Assembly (NCBI GenBank): GCA_905235445.1
Contig: CAJOLJ010000008.1
Span: forward strand, 1 to 53,723
DNA length: 53,723 bases
Reading direction: 5' to 3'
Origin: an uncultured Bacteroidales bacterium
GTDB lineage: Bacteria > Bacteroidota > Bacteroidia > Bacteroidales > UBA932
A model generated the notes under the pieces. That model had not been told where the DNA came from and did not search any database. It saw nothing but the letters and a program-made list of their open reading frames with translations. Of this stretch, positions 16,324 through 24,603 are shown piece after piece; the stretch's first letter is position 1, and every line of letters starts with the position of its first letter. The translations under genes and the position numbers were made by a program.

Positions 16324-17722
16324 TGGCCGCAGAGACGGGGCCGGAGTCCTTCTCTTTTTCTTTCCGCTCTTCCTCTGTGGGGGGCAGGACCAGGTTCTTG
16401 ACCACTACGGTAGTGTCATTGAGCCTAACTTTCAGCCATTCGGAGAGTTCCGTAATCTCCTCGGCGGTCATCTGGCGAGTAGTCTGGACAAGGACGCTGA
16501 GGCACTCGTTCACGCTGAGGGAGTCTGTCCAAACGGAAGCCCCACGGGAAAGGGTAAGGTCCTTGACAATGGGGTACTTGAACCTGACCTCCCGACCGAC
16601 CTGGCGGTAAGGGAGCTGTTTTTCCTGGAGGGCCAGGATCTCTCCCTCCAGTTCACGGATGCGCATATCCTTTCTTGCAACCTCCTCGTCGGCCCTGGCA
16701 TAGATGCCCTTGACCATGGCCTCGCGCTCCTTGTCCTCGGAAAGCCCGAAGGAATGCTCCTTGAGCACTATCTGCTCGGGCTTGATGCCGTGAGCGGCGG
16801 CGACCAGCATGAACCTTTCCATCTCCTCTTCGGAAAGAGGGTCTCCCGTCAGGTACAGTTCCACGCTCTTGTGGTCGTCCGAGGTCTTGTAGTCATAAAT
16901 GTAGGCCCGGGCGAAGGACTTGGTCTCGGCCACGAATGAAGAGACCTTCCTGTCGAAATTGTTGCTCCGCACAAGGTCGATGGCGCTGAACACGCTCGGG
17001 ACTATGAAAAGGACGAGAAGCAGGGAGATAATCCTCGTGGCCCTCCTGGTCCTGACCTGGTCCTGCTCGACTTTCTCGAAATGGAGGTACTTGACCATGA
17101 AGAAGGTGGCGAGGATGATGAACACCCCGTTTATGAGGAACAGGTACATCGCCCCGAAGAAATAGTGCCACTGCCCGTGGGAAAGTCCGTATCCCGCAGT
17201 GCACAGAGGAGGCATGAGGGCCGTTGCGATGGCAACCCCGGACAGTGCGGTCCCCCGTTCCTTCCTGCTATTCTCAAGGATTCCAGCGAGACCACCGAAG
17301 AGGGCGATGAGCACATCGTAGATGGTGGGGCTCGTCCTGGCGAGAAGCTCGGTCGGGTTCGCCAGGTTCAGTGGCGACACCACGAAATACAGCGTGGACA
17401 CGAAGACGCTTATCACCACCATCACCAGAAGGTTCTCCCCTGCGTCTTTCAGGAGTTTCATGTCATTGGTCCCGAGACCGAGTCCCAGGCCGATGATCGG
17501 GCCCATCAGCGGGGAAATCAGCATGGCTCCGATAACGACCGCAGTAGAGTTGACGTTCAGTCCGACGGAGGCAATGATAATGGAGAAAGCGAGGATCCAT
17601 ACGTTGGGACCCCGGAACCATATGGCGCTCTTGATTCTTGCGGAGGCATCGACGGTATCCACCTGGTCCATGATGTTGACCAGTTCCTTGAACTTTCTTT
17701 TTATGAGGTCAGATACTTTCAT
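16313..17722 (-). CDS. DUF389 (TIGR00341-like) membrane protein
   Basis: A 469-residue protein. The N-terminal half has about six membrane helices with the DUF389 signatures N-S-T-A-V-V-I-G-A-M-L-I-S-P-L-M-G-P-I-I-G (about 58-78) and A-L-S-G-V-A-I-A-T-A-L-M-P-P-L (near 158-172). The C-terminal half is soluble, with a coiled-coil stretch around 330-365 and a lysine/glutamate-rich end. The function of DUF389 proteins is not established. It is first in the apparent operon with the metallophosphoesterase and dinB, driven by the promoter at 17809-17839. Confidence 0.88.
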   Translation of the reverse strand: MKVSDLIKRKFKELVNIMDQVDTVDASARIKSAIWFRGPNVWILAFSIIIASVGLNVNSTAVVIGAMLISPLMGPIIGLGLGLGTNDMKLLKDAGENLLVMVVISVFVSTLYFVVSPLNLANPTELLARTSPTIYDVLIALFGGLAGILENSRKERGTALSGVAIATALMPPLCTAGYGLSHGQWHYFFGAMYLFLINGVFIILATFFMVKYLHFEKVEQDQVRTRRATRIISLLLVLFIVPSVFSAIDLVRSNNFDRKVSSFVAETKSFARAYIYDYKTSDDHKSVELYLTGDPLSEEEMERFMLVAAAHGIKPEQIVLKEHSFGLSEDKEREAMVKGIYARADEEVARKDMRIRELEGEILALQEKQLPYRQVGREVRFKYPIVKDLTLSRGASVWTDSLSVNECLSVLVQTTRQMTAEEITELSEWLKVRLNDTTVVVKNLVLPPTEEERKEKEKDSGPVSAANGQ

Positions 17723-17808
17723 AATTCAGTGCGTATACAAAAAAATCCTGGCGTGTCCCCGGTACGGGGGAGCTACCTTTTTCTTTTGAGCCTGGGCCAT
17801 AGCCATTG

Positions 17809-17839
17809 CAAAAATACTGTCTTCTTCGATTAATTACAA
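17809..17839 (-). promoter_or_regulatory. Promoter of the DUF389-metallophosphoesterase-dinB operon
   Basis: On the minus strand TTG (17839-17837), a 20-nt spacer and TATTTTTG (17816-17809) match the Bacteroidota consensus. The leader is about 80 nt. No promoter for the plus-strand barrel gene at 18022 was recognised in the remainder of this 300-nt gap. Confidence 0.65.
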
Positions 17840-18021
17840 GTTTTGTTCCCTTGAGCCCTCCCCTGCCAGAGCCTTTAGTAAGGGTGTACAATCATTCTTT
17901 TACCTACTGCTGCACTTTTCTCCCCACCTCCCTTAAACCTTCCGCCCACCTCCGTGTCAAAAAGGTAGTCAATGTTTTTTCGGAACACACAGTACAGCTA
18001 CACATAACAACATCTTTCACC

Positions 18022-21000
18022 ATGACAGGAAGAACCCAGGTTTTCCTCAAGACGCTGCTCCTCGGGATGGGACTGGTCATAGTCTCCCTCCTTCTGTCCG
18101 TTTCGTCATACGCACAGGGCAGCCGTAAAATCACCCTATCTCTTACCGAGGCGGCCACCGGCGAGGCCATACCCTTCGCCACGGTCTCCATCCACAAGGG
18201 CTCCTCTGAGAGCGCGACCAAGTATTCCATAACCGACAAGGACGGAAAGGTCACCCTCAGCGGCGTTCCCGCCGGGAAGTACACCCTCAAGGCCGAGCTC
18301 ATGGGATACAAGACCCTGAGCCAGGAAATTGAAGTCAAGGACGCCGACCTCAATCTAGGCGTTCTGAAGCTCGACACCGATTCCGAGATGCTCGATGCCG
18401 CCAAGGTATCGGACGTGGGAAACCCCATCGTCATCAAGAAGGATACCGTCGAGTACAACGTTTCCTCTTTCAGGGTCACCGACAACGACGTGCTTGAGGA
18501 CCTCCTCAAGAAGTTCCCCGGAATGGAGGTTGCCGAGGACGGTTCCATCAAGTACAACGGGGAGAGCATCACCAAGATAACCATCGACGGGAAGACTTTC
18601 TTCCTCGACGACCCGCAGCTTGCCAGCAAGAACCTCCCCGCCAAGATGATAAACAAGGTGAAGGTGGTCCGCAAGAAGTCCGAGCAGGCTGAGTTCACGG
18701 GCATCGACGACGGTCAGGAGACCACGATCCTGGACCTTTCCGTGCGTCCCGGCATGATGAACGGACTCTTCGGCAACGTTACCGCAGGTGGCGGACATGA
18801 CATCCCCGAAAGCGGATACTACAGCGACGAGCACCCCTGGACCAGTGAAGGCTGGCGCTATCAGGGTTCCCTCTTCTCCGGACGTTTCACGGACCATTCC
18901 CAGATATCCCTCATACTGAACGGCAACAACACCAATAACCGTTCCTTCTCCGACCTTGCGGGCGGCATGATGGGAGGAATGAGAGGCGGTGGCGGCGGAA
19001 TGGGCGGAGGGGCCAATCCCTTCGGCACGGGAAACGGTATCACCTCCTCCTGGATGGCCGGACTCAACGGCGCCTGGGACCTCTTCGACAACAAGATGAA
19101 CGCAGGCGGGAACTATGTGTACAACGGCACCGACCGCCTGATCCAGGAGGAGAGGCTGCAGTCCACCTACTACGATGACATGACCCTGGACTACAGCACC
19201 AAGGGAACAAGCAGGACCGGGACCTACGGACACCGTTTCGGGGCCAGGGTGGAGCACAAGTTCTCCGATAACACTTCCATACTCTTCGAGCCCCAGATCA
19301 ACTTCGGAGGCGGTTCCTTCTCGGAGGAGAGCGTCTTCGAGACCCTGCGCAACGCCCAGACCAAGACCAACGACGGCTTCTCCTTCTCAGGCGGGAGCAA
19401 CAACTCCCTGTCCACCTCCGGAAGGTTCCTCTTCCGCCAGAGGCTAGGCATCCCCGGAAGGACCCTCACCGTGGGAGCGAACTACTCCCTTTCAAGGAGC
19501 GACATCAAAGATGGACTGAACCAGTCCCTGACAAACAACTATGCAGGGGGCACCGTGGTCCCGGAAATCGTGAACCAGAGGTATGTCCAGAACCAGAACA
19601 GCACCTCCCTTTCCGGTAACGCAACTTACACGGAACCCCTGGGGAACAACTTCTACGTTGAGGGGAACTATCAGATTTCCTACAGCAATTCCTTCTCCGA
19701 CAAGAAGACCTACGATTCGGAAAGCACCGGGATCTTCACCGCCGACAGCCATCTTTTCGGGGATATGACAACGGGCGTTTTCAACCCCACCTACTCCAAC
19801 GAGATCACTAACAGGTACATTACCCACACTGCCGGGGCCAACATGCTCTACCAGGGCAAGGGCCTGAGGGCACAGGTCGGTATGGCGGTGATGCCAACAT
19901 CCACCGACAACATCACGGTCCGCTCCGGCAGGGAGCAGACTTACCACAGCGACGTGGTGAACTACTCTCCCCGCGCCATGGTCCAGTACGAAATAAGCGA
20001 GAACTCCAATCTCCGTTTCTTCTACAACGGCCGTTCCTCCCAGCCCTCGACCTCACAGTTGATGCCTGTCCCGGACAACACCAACCCCCTGAGGGTGTCC
20101 TTCGGTAACCCCGCCCTGGAACCTTCTTTCAGCCACTCGCTGAGGGGTGAGTACCGCTTCACCAACCGCCAGACCTTCACTTCCTTCAACCTCTCCGCGA
20201 ACGGTTCCCTCAACCAGAACCCCACAGTGAACGCCACCTGGCATGACAGTGACGGTGTGACCTACAACATGCCGGTCAACGGTCACAGCTCCGCCTCCAT
20301 CAACGTGAGGGCCTTCCTGAACAGCCCCATAGCGAAGTCAAACTTCTCGGTTTCCAACCAGCTGTCTTTCGGTTACTCGACCTCCAGTTCATACGTCGGC
20401 ACCTCTTCCTTCAATACCGCCAGGTACTACAAAGACGGGGAGTTCGACTATGACCTCTTCAACTCCGAGCACGAGAACATGGACAAGACTTCCGACTTCA
20501 ACAAAAATACCCTCCAGAACATAACCGGGTCGGACAGGCTTCGCCTCACTTACCGAAACGACAACCTGGAGGTCTCCGCAGGCGCCAGCACCAACTTCTC
20601 ACGTGCATCCTACTCCACGGCGACCACGGACCCCAACATGCTGTTCAACAACCAGGTGAATTCAACCCTGAACTGGAATTTCGGGAATGGATTCACCGCC
20701 CAGGCTGAAATGAACTACAACTGGTACAACGGCTATGCCGAGAGCCAGAGGCCGGATTCCGAGTACATCCTCAACGCCTATATTTCCAAGCTCCTCTTCA
20801 AGAACCAGCTGACCCTCACCCTTCGCGGGTATGACCTCCTGAACCAGGCCAAGAACATGTCATCCACCGATAACGGCAACGTCCATACCGTGATGCGCAA
20901 CAACACCCTCGGCAGGTACGTCATCCTCTCCCTGACCTGGAGGTTCGGCAACTTCGGCGGCAACCGCGGCCAGAGAGGCGGCCAGAGGGGCGGCATGGGC

Positions 21001-21072
21001 AGGCCCGGCGGAATGGGCGGCCCTCCCATGGGAGGCGGCGGATTCGGCGGCGGCAGGCCCCCGATGATGTAA
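18022..21072 (+). CDS. Large outer-membrane beta-barrel protein, TonB-receptor-like
   Basis: The ATG at 18022 gives 1016 residues with a signal peptide (hydrophobic 8-30, S-Y-A-Q-G); the same frame is open upstream but without a signal. Residues about 35-115 form a carboxypeptidase-regulatory-like Ig domain (G-E-A-I-P-F-A-T-V-S-I, G-K-Y-T-L-K-A-E). About 120-230 is a plug-like domain (D-V-L-E-D-L-L-K-K-F-P-G-M-E-V, I-T-I-D-G-K-T-F-F), and the rest is a barrel with many aromatic beta-strands. Two glycine-rich inserts stand out: residues about 313-333 and the final ~40 residues, which are almost entirely Gly, Arg, Pro and Met. This matches the Bacteroidota outer membrane beta-barrel family; the cargo is unknown. 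No SusD partner follows. Confidence 0.88.
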   Translation: MTGRTQVFLKTLLLGMGLVIVSLLLSVSSYAQGSRKITLSLTEAATGEAIPFATVSIHKGSSESATKYSITDKDGKVTLSGVPAGKYTLKAELMGYKTLSQEIEVKDADLNLGVLKLDTDSEMLDAAKVSDVGNPIVIKKDTVEYNVSSFRVTDNDVLEDLLKKFPGMEVAEDGSIKYNGESITKITIDGKTFFLDDPQLASKNLPAKMINKVKVVRKKSEQAEFTGIDDGQETTILDLSVRPGMMNGLFGNVTAGGGHDIPESGYYSDEHPWTSEGWRYQGSLFSGRFTDHSQISLILNGNNTNNRSFSDLAGGMMGGMRGGGGGMGGGANPFGTGNGITSSWMAGLNGAWDLFDNKMNAGGNYVYNGTDRLIQEERLQSTYYDDMTLDYSTKGTSRTGTYGHRFGARVEHKFSDNTSILFEPQINFGGGSFSEESVFETLRNAQTKTNDGFSFSGGSNNSLSTSGRFLFRQRLGIPGRTLTVGANYSLSRSDIKDGLNQSLTNNYAGGTVVPEIVNQRYVQNQNSTSLSGNATYTEPLGNNFYVEGNYQISYSNSFSDKKTYDSESTGIFTADSHLFGDMTTGVFNPTYSNEITNRYITHTAGANMLYQGKGLRAQVGMAVMPTSTDNITVRSGREQTYHSDVVNYSPRAMVQYEISENSNLRFFYNGRSSQPSTSQLMPVPDNTNPLRVSFGNPALEPSFSHSLRGEYRFTNRQTFTSFNLSANGSLNQNPTVNATWHDSDGVTYNMPVNGHSSASINVRAFLNSPIAKSNFSVSNQLSFGYSTSSSYVGTSSFNTARYYKDGEFDYDLFNSEHENMDKTSDFNKNTLQNITGSDRLRLTYRNDNLEVSAGASTNFSRASYSTATTDPNMLFNNQVNSTLNWNFGNGFTAQAEMNYNWYNGYAESQRPDSEYILNAYISKLLFKNQLTLTLRGYDLLNQAKNMSSTDNGNVHTVMRNNTLGRYVILSLTWRFGNFGGNRGQRGGQRGGMGRPGGMGGPPMGGGGFGGGRPPMM

Positions 21073-21114
21073 TCCCCCCTGAAAGACACGAAACTTCAAA
21101 CATACTGATTCCAC

Positions 21115-21152
21115 GGGGAGTCTTCCGGATTGTTCCGGGGGACTCCCCTTTT
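21115..21152 (+). terminator. Intrinsic terminator of the outer-membrane barrel gene
   Basis: GGGGAGTC (21115-21122) with CCGG (21125-21128) pairs with CCGG and GACTCCCC (21141-21148), followed by TTTT. It lies about 40 nt after the stop. Confidence 0.85.
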
Positions 21153-21217
21153 CCTGTGCATCCGGTCAGGGGCCGGAGGTTTCCTTGGAAGGGGGAAGTA
21201 CAGGAGGTCCTTCGATC

Positions 21218-22354
21218 CTACAGGTTCTCCCTGAAATACTGCATTATCCTTTCCTGCTCCCTGGGTCCGCAGTGATGCCCTCCCTCGAAGAACTCAGTCG
21301 TCAGTTTTCCCTCTGCCCCGTTTTGCCGGTAGATTTCCTGCATCAGGGAAAAAGCCTCGGCGGTTGACTCCCTGGGGAAGAGTTTGTCAGCGTCCCCGCT
21401 CAGGAACATGAAAGGCTTCGGGGACAGGGACCTTGCTATATCCGGGAAATCGTACCTGTCCCTCAGAGGGGGGATCATCATTGAATGGTCAGATGCCGTC
21501 GGAGGAGAAGCACAGGTACGCTTGAGGGTCATCCAGCACAGCGCGGCTCCCGTTTTCACCTTCCCGCAGAATGAAGCCAGTATCCAGCACCTGTGGGCCC
21601 CCATGGACCACCCGAAGGCGCCTGTCCTGTCCCCGTCGACATACGGCAGGGACGACAGGAGCTCCACGCCCTGGCAATCCTCCATGTAAGTCTGGACGGC
21701 CCAGTATCTTCCCTCGTTAGTAAGCAGGGAGTCATACACGGCCCTCTGCCCTTCGTAGACCTCATCCTTCAGGTCCCTTAGGTTCCCTTCCTCCCCAAGA
21801 AAGCGGACCCTGGACCATTTGGCAGCGGCGGAGGAGGACCTTTCCCCCCAGTAGAGGGCATCGGAAGCGAGAACGACGTAGCCACCCCTCGCCAGGCTAT
21901 CTGCAAGGTACGCCCCGTCACAGTTGTCCTCAACCCACTGGGAGGAAGAGAGTCTCACATTTGCAGGGGCCGAGGGGAGAGGTCGAAGCACCTTTTCCTT
22001 TCCGATATCGAAGCGGGCCCCGTGGTCATGGAGAAGAAGGATGGAGGGGGCTTTACGGCTGGCTGAGAGTCCGTCCGGGACGAGCAGGTAGGAATGGATT
22101 TCATCTCCGAAAGGTCCCCTGTATCCTATGAGGGATACTCGGTAGCCATCTCTTTGCTCACTTTCCAACACCTGGAACTCAGGTGCTTGCGCGCTGTAAC
22201 TGGACATGAGGGAGAGCATTCCCCCGCTGTCCAAGGAAGCCATGTCGTAGAGGGCCTTGCGAGGAGCCTTGCAGAAGGATGCCGACAGAAGCATTGCACC
22301 ACAAAGTGCAAGCAGGGATACAATTTTGATACAACGTGATAGCGGCTCTTTCAT
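21218..22354 (-). CDS. Lipoprotein alpha/beta hydrolase, dienelactone-hydrolase-like
   Basis: The ATG at 22354 gives 378 residues with a signal ending S-A-S-F-C (Cys28, probable lipid anchor). The fold is an abhydrolase of the type seen in Bacteroidota acetyl-xylan-esterase or dienelactone-hydrolase-like proteins: I-L-L-L-H-D-H-G-A oxyanion region, nucleophile in F-G-W-S-M-G-A, acid in F-L-S-G-D-A-D-K-L-F, and a histidine in F-E-G-G-H-H-C-G. The triad looks complete. The substrate is unknown; a carbohydrate ester is plausible. It is divergent from the next hydrolase, and the two share a compact two-way promoter region. Confidence 0.82.
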   Translation of the reverse strand: MKEPLSRCIKIVSLLALCGAMLLSASFCKAPRKALYDMASLDSGGMLSLMSSYSAQAPEFQVLESEQRDGYRVSLIGYRGPFGDEIHSYLLVPDGLSASRKAPSILLLHDHGARFDIGKEKVLRPLPSAPANVRLSSSQWVEDNCDGAYLADSLARGGYVVLASDALYWGERSSSAAAKWSRVRFLGEEGNLRDLKDEVYEGQRAVYDSLLTNEGRYWAVQTYMEDCQGVELLSSLPYVDGDRTGAFGWSMGAHRCWILASFCGKVKTGAALCWMTLKRTCASPPTASDHSMMIPPLRDRYDFPDIARSLSPKPFMFLSGDADKLFPRESTAEAFSLMQEIYRQNGAEGKLTTEFFEGGHHCGPREQERIMQYFRENL

Positions 22355-22399
22355 GGCGGAGTGGTTTTGCAAGGGGGAGGCGGGAAGGGGCCCCCGCTG

Positions 22400-22426
22400 C
22401 AAAAATAGCAAAAACCCCCAGAACAA
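22400..22426 (-). promoter_or_regulatory. Promoter of the lipoprotein hydrolase gene
   Basis: On the minus strand TTG (22426-22424), a 16-nt spacer and TATTTTTG (22407-22400) match the consensus. The leader to the ATG at 22354 is about 40 nt. Confidence 0.55.
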
Positions 22427-22460
22427 TCCCCCCGCCCTCCCCGAAGACCGTAGAAAGTGT

Positions 22461-22468
22461 TATATTTG
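22461..22468 (+). promoter_or_regulatory. -7 box TATATTTG for the rightward hydrolase-Msr gene group
   Basis: TATATTTG matches TAnnTTTG and lies about 90 nt before the ATG at 22555, back to back with the leftward promoter at 22400-22426. No clear -33 TTG is seen. Confidence 0.5.
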
Positions 22469-22554
22469 CAGGAACTGAGATGGTCCCTTTCAGGGCGAAA
22501 GCCCAGAGGGGGACGCCATCCCCCGACAGTAAGTTTGATTCAACCTTCCGTATT

Positions 22555-23448
22555 ATGAAAAAAGGCGCAAACAAAGCATTTCTTACAATCCTGCTCCTTG
22601 CCATCCTCGGCACAGGAGGTTACTTCGCATACAAGCATTTCCTAGGTGACACCGTCACCGACACCAGGACCTCCTTCCGTTCCAGCGGGGGTCTCCAGGT
22701 CCACATAGAGGAAAGAAGTTTCTTCTCCCACGGGAAGAAGATTTACGGGACGGTGTACCTTCCCCAGGACGGGACAGGGACGAAGCCGCTTCTCGTCTAC
22801 TCCCACGGCATGGGACAGAATGCGGACGAGGCTGACAGGATCTGCCGCAGTGCCGCCTCCCTGGGGTTCATGGCCTATGCTTTTGATTTCAGGGGCGGGT
22901 CGAAGACTTCCAGGTCTGACGGGGATTACCTGAAGATGAGCTACAAGACCGAGGTTTCAGACCTTGACGAGGTCCTTGGGAGACTGCTGGAGGACCCTTC
23001 TGTGGACAAAAGCAAGGTCTTCCTTATCGGCCATAGCCTCGGAGCTCTGGTAAGTTCAGTGGAAGGCTGCGACAATCCCAAGAAAATCAAGGGCATGGTC
23101 CTCGTTGCCCCTGCCTACAACCTGCCCGACGTGGCGAAGATGTACTATCCTGACTACAATAAAATCGCGGATTCCACGGAGATACTGGGCAATGTCCTGG
23201 GGAAGCGTTTCTTCCAGGACCTTCATGGCAGCGACCCCTACAAGAAGATGTCCAAGTATCCCGGGGACGTGCTTCTCATCCACGGCGACATGGATGACGT
23301 GGTCCCCATTTCATACTCAGAGAAGGCTGCCGGGACATTCAAGTCCTGTACATTCAAGGTCTATCCAGGCATCGGGCATTCCTTCGCCGGTTCCATCGGC
23401 ACCCAGTTCCGCTCAGACATCGCGGATTGGCTGAAGGAGAGGATTTGA
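22555..23448 (+). CDS. Membrane-anchored alpha/beta hydrolase
   Basis: The ATG at 22555 gives 297 residues with an N-terminal signal anchor (about 9-26). The hydrolase domain has the oxyanion segment Y-S-H-G-M-G-Q, nucleophile Ser161 in G-H-S-L-G-A, an acid in H-G-D-M-D-D (about 243-248) and His275 in G-I-G-H-S-F. This is the serine-aminopeptidase-like (Hydrolase_4) subtype, often lipases or peptidases. The active site should face the periplasm. It is the first of a run of same-strand genes reaching 29691; the next start is 50 nt away. Confidence 0.85.
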   Translation: MKKGANKAFLTILLLAILGTGGYFAYKHFLGDTVTDTRTSFRSSGGLQVHIEERSFFSHGKKIYGTVYLPQDGTGTKPLLVYSHGMGQNADEADRICRSAASLGFMAYAFDFRGGSKTSRSDGDYLKMSYKTEVSDLDEVLGRLLEDPSVDKSKVFLIGHSLGALVSSVEGCDNPKKIKGMVLVAPAYNLPDVAKMYYPDYNKIADSTEILGNVLGKRFFQDLHGSDPYKKMSKYPGDVLLIHGDMDDVVPISYSEKAAGTFKSCTFKVYPGIGHSFAGSIGTQFRSDIADWLKERI

Positions 23449-23498
23449 CGCCATCCCCTGACGGTGGGACGACATACTATACCGCAACCGATTGCACT

Positions 23499-24557
23499 AT
23501 GATCCAGACAATCTATCTTGCCGGGGGCTGCTTCTGGGGAGCACAACATTTCCTGAGGCAGATCCGGGGGGTGAGCAAGACTGTCGTGGGCTTCGCCAAC
23601 GGCGACACCCCTGACCCCACATACAAGCAGGTCTATACCGACACTACCGGGTACAGCGAGTGCGTGAAGGTGTCCTTCGATGACGGGGTGCTTCCCCTGG
23701 AACTTCTCCTGCAGCTTTATTTCACATCCATAGACCCCCTCTCCCTGAACCATCAGGGCGAGGATTTCGGGACCAGGTACCGTACCGGCATTTACTATAC
23801 CCCCGATACCGAGAGGGCCTTTCTGCCGGTCATCCGCTCCGTGTACGATTCGGTGCTTCGAAACCTTTCCTTCAAGACAGGCAAAAAGGTGGAATCCCTC
23901 GAAGTGGAGGTCCTGCCGCTAAGGAACTTCTACAGTGCCGAGGAGTTTCACCAGGACTATCTAATCAACAATCCCACCGGATACTGCCACCTCGGTCCTG
24001 CGGCATTCAGGAGGGCACGGGAGGCAAACTCCGACGCCTACTTCCTTCGCCCTGCCGAGGAAAGGGACCTTCCGGATGCCTGGAGGATGCTGCATGAGGC
24101 GGCACAGAGGATGATGTCCGAAGGGAAAACGCAGTGGAACGAGAACTATCCAAATCCCGAGGCGGTCCGCTCCGACATACAGAAAGGCTGCGGCTATGTG
24201 CTTTGCCAAAGAACCGGGGATAACCCCGATGGCACTCCCCTGGTATACGGTGCGGCAATCCTAAGCGGAGAGAAGGCATACCATCCCCTTCTTGAAGGAG
24301 AGTGGAAGACGGAGGAGCCCTACGTGGTTGTCCACAGGATAGCCTCCGAGATGTCACGCCAGAACTCAGGACTTGCTGGCAGGTTCCTAAGGGAAGTGGC
24401 ATCAATGTCCCGAGAGCGGGGATGCCGCTCTTTCAGGATCGATACCAACTACGACAACGAGAGGATGATCTCCCTCCTGTATTCCCTCGGGTTCACCTAC
24501 TGCGGAAAGTGCGTCTATCCCCAGGGAGGGAGGCTCTGTTTCGAGAAGGCCCTCTGA
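23499..24557 (+). CDS. msrA: Peptide-methionine (S)-S-oxide reductase fused to a GNAT acetyltransferase
   Basis: The start at 23499 (M-I-Q-T-I-Y-L-A-G-G-C-F-W-G) is typical for MsrA and gives 352 residues. Residues 1-170 are a full MsrA: catalytic Cys11 in G-C-F-W-G, G-Y-x-x-G-x-x-x-x-P-x-Y pattern, N-H-Q-G-E-D-F-G-T-R-Y-R, F-Y-S-A-E-E-F-H-Q-D-Y, and Cys163 in G-Y-C-H-L as a possible resolving cysteine. Residues about 180-352 are a GNAT N-acetyltransferase (F-L-R-P-A-E-E-R-D-L at the start, a G-L-A-G-R-F-L-R acetyl-CoA loop, R-I-D-T-N-Y-D-N-E-R). It repairs oxidised Met-S in proteins; the acetyl acceptor is unknown. MsrA is more often fused to MsrB, so this pairing is unusual. Confidence 0.9.
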   Translation: MIQTIYLAGGCFWGAQHFLRQIRGVSKTVVGFANGDTPDPTYKQVYTDTTGYSECVKVSFDDGVLPLELLLQLYFTSIDPLSLNHQGEDFGTRYRTGIYYTPDTERAFLPVIRSVYDSVLRNLSFKTGKKVESLEVEVLPLRNFYSAEEFHQDYLINNPTGYCHLGPAAFRRAREANSDAYFLRPAEERDLPDAWRMLHEAAQRMMSEGKTQWNENYPNPEAVRSDIQKGCGYVLCQRTGDNPDGTPLVYGAAILSGEKAYHPLLEGEWKTEEPYVVVHRIASEMSRQNSGLAGRFLREVASMSRERGCRSFRIDTNYDNERMISLLYSLGFTYCGKCVYPQGGRLCFEKAL

Positions 24558-24603
24558 GCCTTGGACTGATTTACAATCGAACCCTTACACAGATTAAGCC
24601 TGA

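Noticed and set aside
18355..19257. 300-codon minus-strand frame inside the outer-membrane barrel gene
   Set aside because: It is antisense to a well-supported barrel protein; rich in Val/Gly/His, without a family or promoter.
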